From contig NC_079202.1 in the NCBI RefSeq assembly GCF_026745355.1, positions 61,780,806-61,844,805 of the forward strand: a stretch of 64,000 bases of DNA, written 5' to 3'. This document shows, piece by piece, positions 47,049-59,197 of the stretch. The translations under genes were made by a program, and so were the position numbers. This DNA is from Beta vulgaris subsp. vulgaris (taxonomy: Eukaryota; Streptophyta; Magnoliopsida; Caryophyllales; Amaranthaceae). Position 1 is the stretch's first letter, and each line of letters begins with the position of its first letter. The notes beneath the pieces are model-generated. The model was not told where the DNA came from. It was given only the letters and a program-made list of their open reading frames with translations, and did no database searches.

Positions 47049-48357
47049 ATTAATATTAATGAAATTTAATAAAAAAAATACTATAATGACTTGAAGATGC
47101 CAAAAAAGTGCGTAGTTGCTTGAAATAGGCACCCAAACATGTGGTCAGGTGCCTAAAATAGACCCCAAATAAAGGTGCAGGCGCCTAAAGTATGCGCCTG
47201 AGCACTTTTTCGACATGTTTAAGTCAATTTATGGTAAATTTCATTCTACTCTGAGATGTTCAAATAAAACTAAATAAAATCTGTCAAAATAGGGACGGAA
47301 ACAAAAAAATGATTATACTAAACCCCATGACCCGTGCTAAGTTTTTCGAAGCGTTGGTTCAGCATATTCTATCAATTTTATTCGATTTTTTTTAATTACA
47401 TTAATATTTCCCGTAATATAACAAAATGGTAAAAAAAAATTGAAGTCATTGAAAAATGTAAATTTGTCTCAAAATTCTAAAATCTCGTGGTCCATCAATG
47501 AAAAAAATGGAAGGGATGAGAGATAGTAAAAGATGAGAGAGAATGGAAGAGGTGAGGAGGAATGTAGGGAAATGGAAGGGGAATGAGTGAGGGAATAGAG
47601 AATGGAAAGGAAAGAGAAGAAAAGATCCTCGTATGGTGTCATTCAGCAAAACTTTTTTTTTTTTGGGTATCATCAAATACTGGAATCTCTCCTCTTCTCC
47701 TCTCGAATGACACTCATTCGGCAACATTGGGTTTTAGCAGATCTCTGTCTTCAGCAAATCTACAGCTTTAACATCTGGTAAAGTAAATATCTCCTCTCAA
47801 ATCTCTTGTTTTATTTTCTTAATTCTAAGTTCATGTGAAATTTCATGTTTAAGCATTACTTATGTTGAAGCCGTATATCAAAGCATGTCATCAATTTTTG
47901 TTCATTCTGATTTCTGGGTGTTATATCATCTTGTTATTCTTTTAAGGGTTTGAGATATTGATAAGTAACAATGTAAGGATTTTATGGGTCTGAAGTATCT
48001 TCGTTTCGAATTTTGCTCTGAAAACCAAAAAAATTGTGTTTTTGGAGCTAACATTATTTACTTGTTATATTAGCAGCATGAAATTGTCATATCTCCTATT
48101 GATTGTACTGTCTAGCATATGCAATTATCTTATTTGAGCTTGATGCTGTGAAATAATTGCAGTAACTATGTAGCTCTATGTCGTTGGTTTGCAATCTGAG
48201 ATGAGGCTTGGTGTACTTATTATAGATAGTAACATATGTTCCAGTACTTATAGCAGCAAGTTGTTCATGTAGAGTCTTTGAATTCTGTTTCGTATTTTTG
48301 GATAAAATTGAATGCGAGAATAAATGTAATTGACTTCTCCTTGTTAGGTTTTCAAAA
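47049..48357. other. Gene-free stretch upstream of the Harbinger remnant
   Basis: No supported gene. Part is probably the non-coding start of the Harbinger element. Terminal repeats were not identified. Confidence 0.35.
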
Positions 48358-49733
48358 TGGCTCGCCTTCCACAACCATTAAAGAGGAAAAGAATGCTTAA
48401 ACAACTAGAATTAGCTATATTAATGGTCATTGTAGTTTTCATGATGTATTGGACATTGTATATGATGAGTGTTGCTACAATTAGAGGTTTCAAATAAGAA
48501 AGTGTTATGCTTAATGAACTTGTATGGGTTAATAAAGGAGAGAGATTTGACTTGCAAAAATGAACTTCGTGTCACTAGGCATACTTTCAATATCATTTCT
48601 GAGATGGTTAGGGGTATTGGAGGTTTAAGTGGAACTAAAAAATATGTCCCTCCAAGAGATAATGGCTATGTTTTTGTAGACTGGCTCAGCATAAGAAGAA
48701 TAGGTCCATTGGACAATTGTTCTTAAGAAGTGGAGAAACCATGAGCCAGCAGTTCAACCTTTGTCTAAGGGCTATCGTCAAATTGCATGACCACTTGCTT
48801 CACAAGCTTAGACCATTATCCAATGATTATGAGGATGAAGGTGGAAACCTTTTGACGTATTTGTCGCTTATATGTTCTCCTTTGACCAAATTTCGTATTT
48901 TATGTGCAAATAGTTATACTTTAACTTTTTTTATCTTAAAGAATTGTCTTGGAGCATTAGATTGCACTGACATAAATGTTAGAGTGCCTTCACAAGAACG
49001 AGGGACGTATCGAACACGAAAGGGCACAATCTGTATGAACGTATTGGATGTTTGTCCACCCAATATGCAGTTCATTTATGTTCTTCCGGGTTGGAAAGGC
49101 TCCATCTATATCTCTATGATGTTCACGTCCTTCGTAATGCTCATTCTAGGCCTAATGATTTTAATTCCTAGTAATCATCTCATTTTGATAAATGTGAAGT
49201 GTACCTACTATTTGGTTGATGCGGGATACACTAATTGTGAAGGATTTCTTGCTCCATATCAAGGGAAACATTATCACCTTAAGGAATGGAGGGTTAGGCA
49301 ACCGGAAAGTGAGGAAGAATAATTTAATATGAAATATGATAGAGCAAGAAATGTGATAGAGAGGATTTTTGGTTAAATATGATAGAGCAAGAAATGTGAT
49401 AGAGAGGATTTTTGGTTTACTTAAAGGAAGATGGAGCATACTTAGAAGCCCCCTCGTTTTTCTAATTTTCTCTATTCGGAGTCAAGGTGTATCATGATGG
49501 ATTGTTGCTTGTTACATATCTAGTTAGGAGGGTAATTCCCACGGATGATATAGAGGAAGAAGAGTTGAGTGAAAATGATGACTCCAATTCTGATGATGAG
49601 ATAGTGTATATTACATGTTCCAACTGTGGACCATTGGACTAATTTTAGAAACGCATTAGCGCAATACATGTTCAATTATTGTAGGGCAAGAAGAAGACTT
49701 CATCAAAATCACGAGGCGACCACCACAGAATGA
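48358..49733 (+). pseudogene. PIF/Harbinger transposase (DDE_Tnp_4), broken
   Basis: The protein order matches a plant PIF/Harbinger transposase: an N-terminal start at 48358, then ELRVTRHTFNIISEMV, FLRSGETMSQQFN, LGALDCTDINVRVP (first D), GTYRTRKGTICMNVL, FIYVLPGW, YYLVDAGYTNCEGFLAPYQG (second D) and YDRARNVIERIFGLLKGRW (E). The tail FRNALAQYMFNYCRARRR runs to 49733. It is spread over at least three frames, with a frame change near 48720, an in-frame stop at 49320-49322 and a 43-bp duplication, so it cannot encode a full protein. The usual second ORF (Myb/SANT-like) follows at 50880. The catalytic residues are still readable, which suggests loss is not very old. Confidence 0.88.
49332..49417. 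repeat. 43-bp tandem duplication in the transposase
   Basis: AAATATGATAGAGCAAGAAATGTGATAGAGAGG... starts at 49332 and again at 49375. It duplicates the codons around the third catalytic residue (NVIERIFG). Confidence 0.92.
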
Positions 49734-50596
49734 TCAGATCAGTATTAGCTAGTTTTCATGTTATATTAGTTTGAATTGTTTGAACTTGGCTTGTGGTTAT
49801 GTTGTAGTCTATTTTCAATTAAGATAGTGTAATGAGATATAAGACATTTCAAGGTCATTCGTAATTCATGAGTTCAAGTAATCAGTAGGACTTTTTTCTG
49901 GTTGTGCTTGCTCTGCACTCCCAAATTTTTGCTTTCTAGCACCTGCAGACTGCAGTAGTTTGAAATATTGAATATGTATTTGTTTCTATGTCTGAGCTCT
50001 ATTTCTCTGGTTATAAAATATATAGGGGTGTTCTATAATGTTTATGCCTCTGGTTATATTGATCAGAATGTTGTATGAAAACAGCTTGTAAAGCTTTTGT
50101 GATAAGAAGGTTATATAAAAACATCAGGGCACTCTGTCATCTTTGTAAGTTGTACAATAGGAATCCTGAAGTGTTCTGTGATGAATCACACACCTCAGTT
50201 GATAACTTACAAGAGGAGCCGCAAGAAAGGGAATTTGGGGAATGGACCACAAAGCAGTTAGTGGGTAGTGCCCAGTGGGTGTGTCAGAGTTGGTTAAAAA
50301 GAATCTCAGTGGTGTGTCAATAAATAAGGGAAGAGGGAAATGAGAGAGGTATTGGAAAATTGTGGGAACTTGGCTGGGAGATAGTGAGCCTCTCGAAAGC
50401 TTATAGTATTTTGTATTTCTCATTTCCTTGCAATACCAATGTTACACCATCTTCCTCAATCTGTTTCTGTTATTTGTTCTGCAATTCTCTTTCTTCCTTC
50501 TCTTATTCATCTTCCTTGGTTATCATATTGTGTTGGATAGCTGCTTGGGTGATTTGTCTTAATTCAGGTGAACGAAGTTCACACATGTTCTAGATC

Positions 50597-50780
50597 ATTG
50601 ATGCCGGGAACGTGGTACGTGGCCACGTTCCACGTTCCAGGGGACGCATCCTGGAACGTGGAAAGTGGTATGTGGTACGTGGTCTAGGAATCCATCTGGT
50701 TTACTCTAGAGGCTGCGTTCGCGTTCCCGTTTCCATACCACGTTCTGGAACGTTTTGCGTTCCATGTAACAATGCTCTAG
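50597..50780. repeat. ACGTGG/CCACGT-rich palindromic block
   Basis: Dense overlapping GGAACGTGG and CCACGTTCC words. One strong hairpin is CCACGTTCCACGTTCCAGG ... CCTGGAACGTGGAAAGTGG around 50623-50668. The neighbouring sequence is AT-rich, so the block stands out. It may be part of a small inverted-repeat element between TTGATGCCGGGAACG and TAACAATGCTCTAG. Confidence 0.7.
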
Positions 50781-50879
50781 ATTATCTTTTTGTTGGTGTT
50801 TTAGATACTCTTTTTGCTGTTGTATAGTTGGCATTAATTTTATTGTATTAACACTCTACACTATATGTTTTGTAGGATG

Positions 50880-51195
50880 GAGACAGATGCAATCAATCAA
50901 GTTAGTTGAGGAGGGAAGTAGTCGTTTAGAGGGATCAATAAGAGAGTTTGGTCCTTTGAAGAGGATGCTGTCCTGATTATATCTACATATGTTATCTTGT
51001 TACCCTAAGTGGAAAGGTGAAGGTGGTTACAAAAGTGGGTACATGAAAAAGCTAGAAGAGATGGTAAATGGTGTTTGCTAATAGTTGTTTGAGAGCAGAT
51101 TCACACATTGAGTCAAGGATCAAGCATGGTCAGAGAAGTATAGTGCGCTAGCTGAAATGTTGTGATTATCTGGTTTTGGGTGGGATGATTGATGA
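50880..51195 (+). pseudogene. Harbinger ORF1, Myb/SANT-like domain, broken
   Basis: Segments in different frames rebuild the family order: RVWSFEEDAVLIISTYVILL, then KWKGEGGYKSGYMKKLEEMV, then ESRFTH, VKDQAWSEKYSALAEML and LSGFGWDD. These match the plant Myb/SANT-like (MSANTD) DNA-binding protein partnered with PIF/Harbinger transposases. In-frame stops and a frame shift break it. It lies 70 bp from the start of the PAT12-derived pseudogene. Confidence 0.8.
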
Positions 51196-51265
51196 ATGGG
51201 TAAAGCCGTAAAGGTATATCTATCTATTTTCTTGCATTAGTTGTTACACTCTCTGCATTAGTTGT

Positions 51266-53063
51266 ATTCAGATTTACACATTTCTGGAGACAACATTGGA
51301 AACATTTGCATTGCTCCCTAGAATTATTACATTACTCGGAGAAGCAAAGAAACATTCTGCCTCTCTCAGGATCTTTCTGTCACGTTTTTGGCGTTTCGGT
51401 AAGTTTTCTTTACTATCACTGATCAAGGCATTGTTTACTTGGCTTCTTTCAGCATTCTCATCTTTTTGGTGTTTCTTACAGATGTTGTACCTTAATGCAG
51501 TTCTTCATTTGGCCTTCTCCCTCAGTCTCCTCTGTTTTATTATTATGCATGCATTATTTGGAGCAATACAGCAACCATTGAGGTAATGAGACCCCGAAAG
51601 GTTCCTAGTGTACTCAATCTGATGTTTCAATATTTTGGACAGTAGTTTTGAATATTTTGTCATATTAACATTTGTTCTACTAGATAGGTTTCTGTTGTAG
51701 AATATGACGTCTTAGCTGCTTTTGTCTGTTCCTTCAATTTTTGTGATGTATCATGATTCATGACCTCTAACACTTGAGACCTCATTTCTCTACTAGTCGT
51801 TATTTTTTGGCAAAAATTATGTGATGAACTATCCAATCCTTCAATACTGATGGGAAGGGGCTCTAGGAGTTCTGTCCAAGTGCAAATTGATATTAATCCA
51901 TAACAGTTATTTACATACATATTATACATAACAAGCAAGAAAGTGACCGGAATACCCTGAACAACTAATTATACCAATATGCCCTTGTTGATTGAACTAG
52001 CAAGGATCAATATTTACCTAATTCGCTATCTAATTCGCCTTTTGAATTCGCCCAAAATGAGCCAAAAATGAACCAAAACCGACCATAATTCGCTTTTCTC
52101 AATTCGCGATTCACGGGGGAATTAGGTAACACTGGCAAGGATATTTTAGTCCTTCCATACTGTTATGTGCCTAACAAGTAGGTATATCAACCTACTCGTG
52201 CGAATTGGCTACCCTATCTACTTCGAACATTTTTGTGAAGCTTACGGTACAAATATTACATTGTAACCATTAACATTATGATAACAACGCTCAAACATTG
52301 CATTTTACGCACTTGATAATGATTTATGTGACTTACCGATCTTGTAACTGGTATTCCAGGTCAATGAAAAGAAAGATAGAAGTAAAGGGCATCCAAATGG
52401 AAGTATTTCTTGGGTTGGACGCAGAATGTTGAGCAGGTTATTTGACACGCATCTGAGTTTTTGTTTGCCTTCTTAGTAACGCGAACATAAGTAATTCTTT
52501 ATTTGATTATTCTTCAATTTTAAGCTTCTGCTCCTCTATGGTCTCTAATGTAGGCTATTTGGTCCGCTCTTTCTGAACTTTATCTAATTTCTTCCATTCC
52601 CATAATTTTTTCAGGTCTTTGGCATGAAAAAGGCGCTATGGTTGCTTCCTGTGTTCATAAAGGATGATCTAGACGACGTACCCTCATAAGGCACATAATT
52701 CCCAGTGCATAATGATTACGAGTCATAGCAAATTGGTGAGTGTAAATTATTTGAACCCTAGTAATCTTGAGAGTGATGTCACACCTTCCATATGACACCA
52801 TTGTAAGTTTCAAAGCCAGTGGAGGGCGAATTTGTCATTGCAACAGCTGGAGTGGCAAAAACTTGTGCCATACTACATGTTTGTGTGATCAATAATCATT
52901 ATATTCCTAAACCGTAGTAATATTATCAAAAATTACAAATAGGTTAATACTAGTGTGTCATTCATTCTGATGTATCTCTATTGTCTCTTTCATATAACTA
53001 CCGGTCATCTATTGATTTGATGATTATGATGGTTTCTGCAGATAATGCTCGTTTTCTCTTGCA
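51266..53063 (+). pseudogene. Duplicated 3' end of PAT12-like gene (exons 4-7 and downstream)
   Basis: Sequence from ATTCAGATTTACACATTTCTGG to about CTCGTTTTCTC aligns with 32152-33882, including introns 4-6 and the 3' flank. Exon 4 equivalent is 51271-51397: [18 protein letters not shown], then KHSASLRIF, with a lost base that shifts the frame (the parent has [11 protein letters not shown]). Exon 6 equivalent at about 52362 has lost 4 bases. Exon 7 equivalent at about 52616 reads [13 protein letters not shown], then DDLDDVPS and a stop where the parent has PSLQGTYF. No DHHC domain is present. It starts sharply at the end of intron 3, next to Harbinger ORF1. Confidence 0.92.
52008..52134. mobile_element. 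127-bp hAT-like MITE inside the PAT12 pseudogene
   Basis: The PAT12 parent has no counterpart (compare near 32900), so the insertion can be bounded: CAATATTTACCTAATTCGC at the left and GAATTAGGTAACACTG at the right are inverted repeats. GCAAGGAT is duplicated at both flanks (52000-52007, 52135-52142), an 8-bp target duplication typical of hAT elements. It has several AATTCGC words inside. Confidence 0.88.
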
Positions 53064-55502
53064 GTTATCAGACTTGTATTACAGAGATTGGTCATCTGCA
53101 GATATCTTCGATTGAAATTTGATGGCGTGTTCTAATATCGTGCTCTGCTAATACCATTATATTGTGTTCGGCAAACATCAGGAGCAGAAAGGGGGAGTCT
53201 TGTGGGGGGTTAAGATAGGTCCGGCTTGACTAATAGGCAATTTTTTTAGGGTGGCCTAGTTCGTCTTTTGATCACCTCTAGCTTAGCTCTCTAGTATGAG
53301 ACACAGGGTGAACTCTTTCCATATAGGAGTTGGGGTGATTGTGATTTTCATCTCTTTTTTTTTTTTATGTTATTAGAACTTGTGAAGAAAAAAGAATCCT
53401 ACCATTGTTAAATCCTTTGAAATTTTATATTGGAGCTAGTAAACCATTGATTCAAGTTAGTAATAAGAAAAATCACTTGAATTGCTCCATTGGAAAAAAA
53501 AATTACAGAAAAAAGTTTAAAAGACTTGAAGAAAGTGACATGAATGATGAATGTAACCAAATCATGCTAAATCAGCTCGGCGGCTCGACTTTGCCTCCTT
53601 TCCTGTGGGACCCTAGTAATCTAGATCTTTCAAAGAAAGAGAGAAAAACCTCTCCTCAATGATATGTAAGTACGTTGACTATTAAGAGTCTAAGAAAAAT
53701 TACTAGTACAAAGGTATTTTGGTAATTTTATAAGTTAGTGGTACTAAAGCGAAGGTAAGTTAGTATCAAATTATAGTAAAGTTGGTACCAATTATCCAAG
53801 TGAAAATTTTGGTATCAATTTGACTGTTATTTGAATATCTACAACTTGTGAATTTACCAATATATCTTTATCGGAGAATCATGCTTGCTTGACGGAGATG
53901 GTAGGGAATTCACTTTGTGACTTGGAGGTCACAAGTTCGAATCTCACTAGCTACTTATGTTTGGGAGTAGGGATTTTCTTATATTCCCTCTATTTTCAAA
54001 TGTTGATCTGTGTAGCTGTGTTGACTTACCTAAACGAGGTAAGTGGACTCTAACAATGAGACACCAATAACAACTTTAAGTTGTTCAAAATGGTAATACT
54101 AGTAGTACCACATATTTAGTCAAGTTTGATAGTATTCTAGTTTGTAATTGTCCAAAAGCATTTATGCTTTAATATTCTAGCCCCACTAGAGAAAGTAGTG
54201 AATGCATCTGAATCTCTTCACATGTTTACAATCTGGTCTATCTATTTACTCAATTATGCCTTGAAACTTTAGAGTAATAAGTTCAAAGATGATTTGATCT
54301 ATGAAGTTAAAATAGTTCTAGTTGTCTAGTTTTTAATAAGGTAAACAAGAGTTAGGAAATGTGTAGAAAGAGCAAAGTTACAAAGTGCCCTCATTGGATA
54401 AATGAGACAATAATAAAGCTAACTATGTTTAGCTACTATAACCATACTAATGGAGCTATGATGGTAACTCATTTCCAACAATTATAACATACATAAAAGT
54501 TATATATTATTCATAATCTTTCTAAACCCCGACTTTTCCCTTGGGTTCTCTTTAATCCCTTCTTATAACTTATAACAGTTGTAATTTAAGAAATATAAAA
54601 TACCTATTTAATGGAATAACTCAAAATTATATAGTTAGAATTTAGAAATAGATCTTGTCAGCTTGTGAGTTCACAATTGTACTATAGCATGAAAACACGT
54701 GTCCTTCTATGCAAAACACAAGGTCCGGCACAAATGCTACTCCTCTAGCATTATGATGCGCATATTGACGTTACTCACTACCAACTTTAAATTTAACCGT
54801 GTCTATATGTTACTATGATGTGCATGTTGAAATTACCCCCCACCAACTTTAAAATCTTGTCTGTATTTACTTACTTTAGACGCTTCCTGTATCTTACATT
54901 GTTTGGAAATCTACACATAATAACTCATTCAATTGTTAGTTGGCTTACAAAAACAGGTCATCTATCTCTTCTTTTATTGATGTAAACATGCAATTTGAAT
55001 TTAGAAATTATCTCATTTTGCACCAAGTATTAGGCCTTATCTTCTTTCACTTGCAAGGTGGTCCTTAGACTCCCCTTGCATGTATGAAAGGAATGACTAA
55101 TGCTTCTTTTGATTATAGTCAAAGAAAGCTACTGATTTACTCTTTTGCTACTTATATGCCCATACCAATTTGCTATATCTTTGACTTTGATCTTGTGCAT
55201 TCGTCTTCAATATCTTGACATCAAATTTGCATCCTATTTTCTCACGTATATGATACACAATCATCAATGACTTAGCCAAATTTTACTCCTTTCAATTTAT
55301 ACATAACAGAATTAGCTTTTAATCACGTAAAATACATAAGTTCAAAAATAATCATAATAATATATCTTAGATTGAAAACAAATGTGTAATATTATTATCA
55401 AAACTAATTGTAATATTATTGTAAAAAAGGCAGGTCAAGTTTTTGTTTTGTTTTTTTTTAATAAGGTGTCTTTAATTAACTATGTTATCTACAATTTTTT
55501 TA
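53064..55502. other. Gene-free stretch, possible SINE remnant
   Basis: At about 53890-54060 a SINE-like unit has TTGACGGAGATGGTAGGGAATTC and AAGTTCGAATCTC (B-box-like) with a downstream GACTTACCTAAACGAGG region. No target duplication was pinned. The open frame at 53405-53662 lacks recognisable domains. Nothing else supported. Confidence 0.4.
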
Positions 55503-55761
55503 GAGTTTTTTACGGGGATATACCAGGATAATAGGGCATTTTGTGGGGATATACCTCACTAATTTTTTTTTTGTAGGGATATACCGACCTAAATTTATGT
55601 TTTGTTAAAAGGTACCAAAATTTGACTTCCTCACCGGAAATAGTGTTTTTGGTACTTTTTAACAAACTTAAATTTAGGTTGGTATATTGCCCAAAAAAAA
55701 AATAGTGAGGTATATTCGAACAAAATGCCCTATTACCCTGGTATATTCCCGCAAGAAACTC
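55503..55761. mobile_element. Palindromic (foldback) element
   Basis: The left arm GAGTTTTTTACGGGGATATACCAGG through GACCTAAATTTA is the reverse complement of the right arm, ending GGTATATTCCCGCAAGAAACTC. The arms are about 95-120 bp and meet at a small loop with GACTTCCTCACCGG. Non-coding, likely a hairpin-forming MITE. Confidence 0.85.
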
Positions 55762-56863
55762 AATATATTATTCTTTATTTTCTCCAATATCTTTGTACTA
55801 ATTGTAGTGTTCAAGTTCTAAAACACACTTAAAGCATGTACGATAATATTCTCACTATAGTTTGGAAAAATACAGGATAACATACTCTGAATTTCTCAGA
55901 TACCGTTCCAAGTATTTACACCAATACATGTAGAAATGCAATTCACGCAATTATATAATATCCTTACATTTGAATTTAGTTGTCACAATAATATGATGGA
56001 ATATTGTATAATTTTTTTTTTTTGTAATCGTTGTATCACTTTTCTATCAAAGCCGGATACTTATATTTTTAATAAAGAAGACTATATTTCCACTCTTACT
56101 CGATTATACTGGATTAGATTTTCTTTAATTTAATTAGACTTCATAAGTCATATTATAAGTGTTGAAAGTTGACACCAATTTGTACCAACTAAATCTAATT
56201 TTGCCATTTGATTTAGTGGTGAACTTCATTTGAACTTATAAGTGGATCGAACTTTTTTCATTTCAGACTTAAATTCATAGTATTTAAACATTTAGCACTA
56301 AGCGCGATGAGTTGATATATTGTTTTTATGAATGATGAGTTGATTTTTTTTTTTATGAGTTGATACTTTGATGATGCATAATGATCACCCACCAAGTGGC
56401 CTGGGTCAATCAATCATCCAAATGTGGGGTGAATTACACAAATCGAGCATGCTACTCTTAGCTCCACTCTTGAAGAAAATAGCCAATTAATTATGAGTAT
56501 AATCCAAAAATAAGATTATTAAAATGTTTAGATAATTTTACTACTTATAAAGATAAGGTGATCTTCGTGTCCTTATTAGGTTATAATACATGTAACTATT
56601 AGGTAATTGCATGCTAAGAAGCGTTCAATTTGGGTACATATATAGAGGAAGTTGTTGAAAAGAGGAGCCCACCATTGAAGATGTTACTGAAAACGTGATG
56701 CGTATGCAAATATAGGAGCAGTTTCTAAGGTGAAGAAGTGAATATGCATGAGAAGTTCTCCAAAATTCGTTTGGGAGTCTTGAATTATAAACAGGCAAAT
56801 GTTACGTCTAACGCATGCTTCAAGATAGTTCATACATTAATCATTATACATCCTGGTGTATCA

Positions 56864-57046
56864 TCCCGAATTTTAGGAATTTGTTCAGGGTTCGAATCCT
56901 CATCCCAATAATATGTTGGGCATTTAATTCTGGGCTGTTTAGCTTTGTATCCAGCCTCTGAGCTGGTGTGCCCTGCAGGCTAGTAGCCGAGCAGAGATTA
57001 GTCTTCGGACCAATTATCTTTCCTAATCAAAAAAAAAAAAAAAAAA
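56864..57046 (+). mobile_element. 5'-truncated tRNA-derived SINE, plus strand
   Basis: It has GGGTTCGAATCC (B box) and the body of the SINE at 9565, but the A-box half is missing. The tail is about 19 A. ACATCCTGGTGTATCA (56848-56863) and ACACCCTGGTGTACCA (57047-57062) are an imperfect duplication, so the insertion itself was truncated. Confidence 0.82.
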
Positions 57047-57063
57047 ACACCCTGGTGTACCAA

Positions 57064-58600
57064 TGTGCATGGTACACCCAAGACTCTCATTTGAAACTCT
57101 CCTTTTTAGTACAGTTCACTCGCTTGGATGATTTCAAATAAGCAATGAGCAAAAAAATAATCTCGAGTGTATCATATTCAAGATACACTTGAGTGTATGA
57201 AAAAATTTATAGCCCGATAACATTAGATATTAAAATTTATTGATTACAATTAAGGAGTTTTGATACACATATTTAAGTTTCAAAAAAATCTAGAGACACA
57301 CAAAATTAGTGTGAGGATGCTGTCAAATAATAACTCAATAGAAGTCTTTGTCTCATTCTTTGTTTTTGTCAGGCTGCAATAGGTTGTGACCTTGAAATTA
57401 AAGGCTACAAAATTTGGAGTCAAAACTCAAAAGGGTTGTATCATTATTGTTTTGCTTAACAGTTTAGCTTGTGTGTTGTCTAGTACAGCCATCAACTGGG
57501 GAAGGCTGGGACACCAACTTCCTCTTTCTTTTTAAGCAATGATTAATCTCTAAATATTACTCACTTTATTTGAAGTTTGGATATATTTTTTTCCTTTATT
57601 CTAATATTTTAATTTAATTTAGAGAATCTTATTATTAAAGTAACATAGAATGGAATATAAAATATGGGAGTATATTATAAATTTGGGGGTATAATATAAA
57701 GTCCCCATTTGCTAAGAAGCTGCATTTCCAATAGTTTGCATAATTAGAAAATGTCAACTGGTTTTCAAGATTATTGATAGTTTAGTTTTGTCCATAACTC
57801 CTTTTTGAAGTATTAATTTTGTTTATAGGCTAATGAATAAATAAGATAACAATTGTACATAAGCATTATTGAAATTGAGTAGGCACACCTATGTTATTTT
57901 GATGGCTTGCTCAAAACTTGTAGCTAATTAAACTCCACAACTAGTTTGGAAACGAATAAAGATCGTGTTCACTTCACTTGTTTTTTTTTATTGAATTTCA
58001 ATTATAATTATATGAGTTTGTCTTATAAAAAACCGCTTATTTTTGAATTAAAATTAGGCAATGATAAGTTCGATATTTAAAACAAAATTAGTCCAATAGT
58101 AACTAAATTTATTTATTTCGGTAACTAGTTTAATCCATTCAGTGACTAGTTCTACTTTTATATTAAAATTATACAGTCTCTTTTAAGTAGTTTTTCCTAA
58201 TGAAATGTTTATTTACTTAAACCGATTTTTGCTGATGAAATCTTATTTTTACTGATGAAATTTTTTACTTATTGAATTTGATACTTAATATCAATTGTTT
58301 TTTTTATTAGAAGTGAATTGAACTAGGAATTTACATCACTTAGCTAATAACAAAGATTAATGACTTTATAGACACTAAACCAAAATACAATAAAATAAAA
58401 AGATTGTAAAAGCATTTCATTAATTTACTTCATCAATGTATGTAATGATTAAGATAGGGAGCCAATCTAGTACACATAATCCAACTAAAGTTCTCACATG
58501 AACAGTTTCTAGTTACCAATAATCAATTCTAAACACAAAATCTATACATAAAATTAAACTTACACCTTATAATTAATGTCAATTATCAACAGCTAATTAA
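57064..58600. other. Gene-free AT-rich stretch
   Basis: No open frame of note and no MITE or SINE ends recognised. Right edge may be the 3' flank of the minus-strand gene ending at 58671. Confidence 0.35.
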
Positions 58601-58670
58601 ATTAAACTCACTCACATGATCATCATGATCAAATTCACTTTCTTGTGCATGCATGTAAGCATGTTGATCA

Positions 58671-59006
58671 TCATCTTCTTTCGGGGTCTTGATCTGATTG
58701 ACTGAGCGAGTTAGCAGCGAGTTGACTCAATTCTGAAACACCGAGTTGATCTTCTTTAGGACAACAAAAATCAGCAAAAATGGAGATGAACCAAACAAGA
58801 GGAGGAGTTGTAAACATTATAAGCCCAAAAGGAACCATCCACAATTCTCTGTTATGTGGGTGGTAATTTATTATCCAATATACCAAAATTACCCCTCCAA
58901 CCATGCTAACCAAAGTTGATGACAATAATAAAACTAGGAGTTTTTGTGTCTTTCTCCTTCTTGGAACTTCTTCTACACCATTCCTCTCAATTCCCATCAA
59001 AAACAT
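58671..59006 (-). CDS. Small two-helix membrane protein
   Basis: Single-exon frame of 111 aa, start MFLMGIERNGVEEVPRRRKT. After a basic N-terminus, a membrane segment is at about 23-46 (LVLLLSSTLVSMVGGVILV), then an extra-membrane loop with NYHPHNRELWMVPFG, and a second segment at about 56-80. The C-terminus is polar and ends SQSDQDPERR. The block HNRELWMVPFGL followed by a second helix resembles small uncharacterised plant membrane proteins, but I cannot name a family with certainty. A candidate TATA box lies upstream at about 59198-59206. It could also be a lone small frame without function; unbroken coding and a plausible promoter argue against that. Confidence 0.65.
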   Translation of the reverse strand: MFLMGIERNGVEEVPRRRKTQKLLVLLLSSTLVSMVGGVILVYWIINYHPHNRELWMVPFGLIMFTTPPLVWFISIFADFCCPKEDQLGVSELSQLAANSLSQSDQDPERR

Positions 59007-59197
59007 TCAACTTTGAATAGACTAGCTAGCCCTTTTTTTTTATTAATCGATCAGCTTAAACTTTTGGTTGAGACCCCAGAAATAGATCGATACTCTATCA
59101 CTAGTTCAGATGTACGCAGTCTTACCCCAATACACGAATCATAGTGCTAAACTGCTAATGAAGGTATGTAAAAAAGAAAAAAAAAAAGACTATAATC

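Noticed and set aside
53405..53662. 85-codon open frame
   Set aside because: Lys/Asn-rich with no domain, no splice context and no neighbouring signals.
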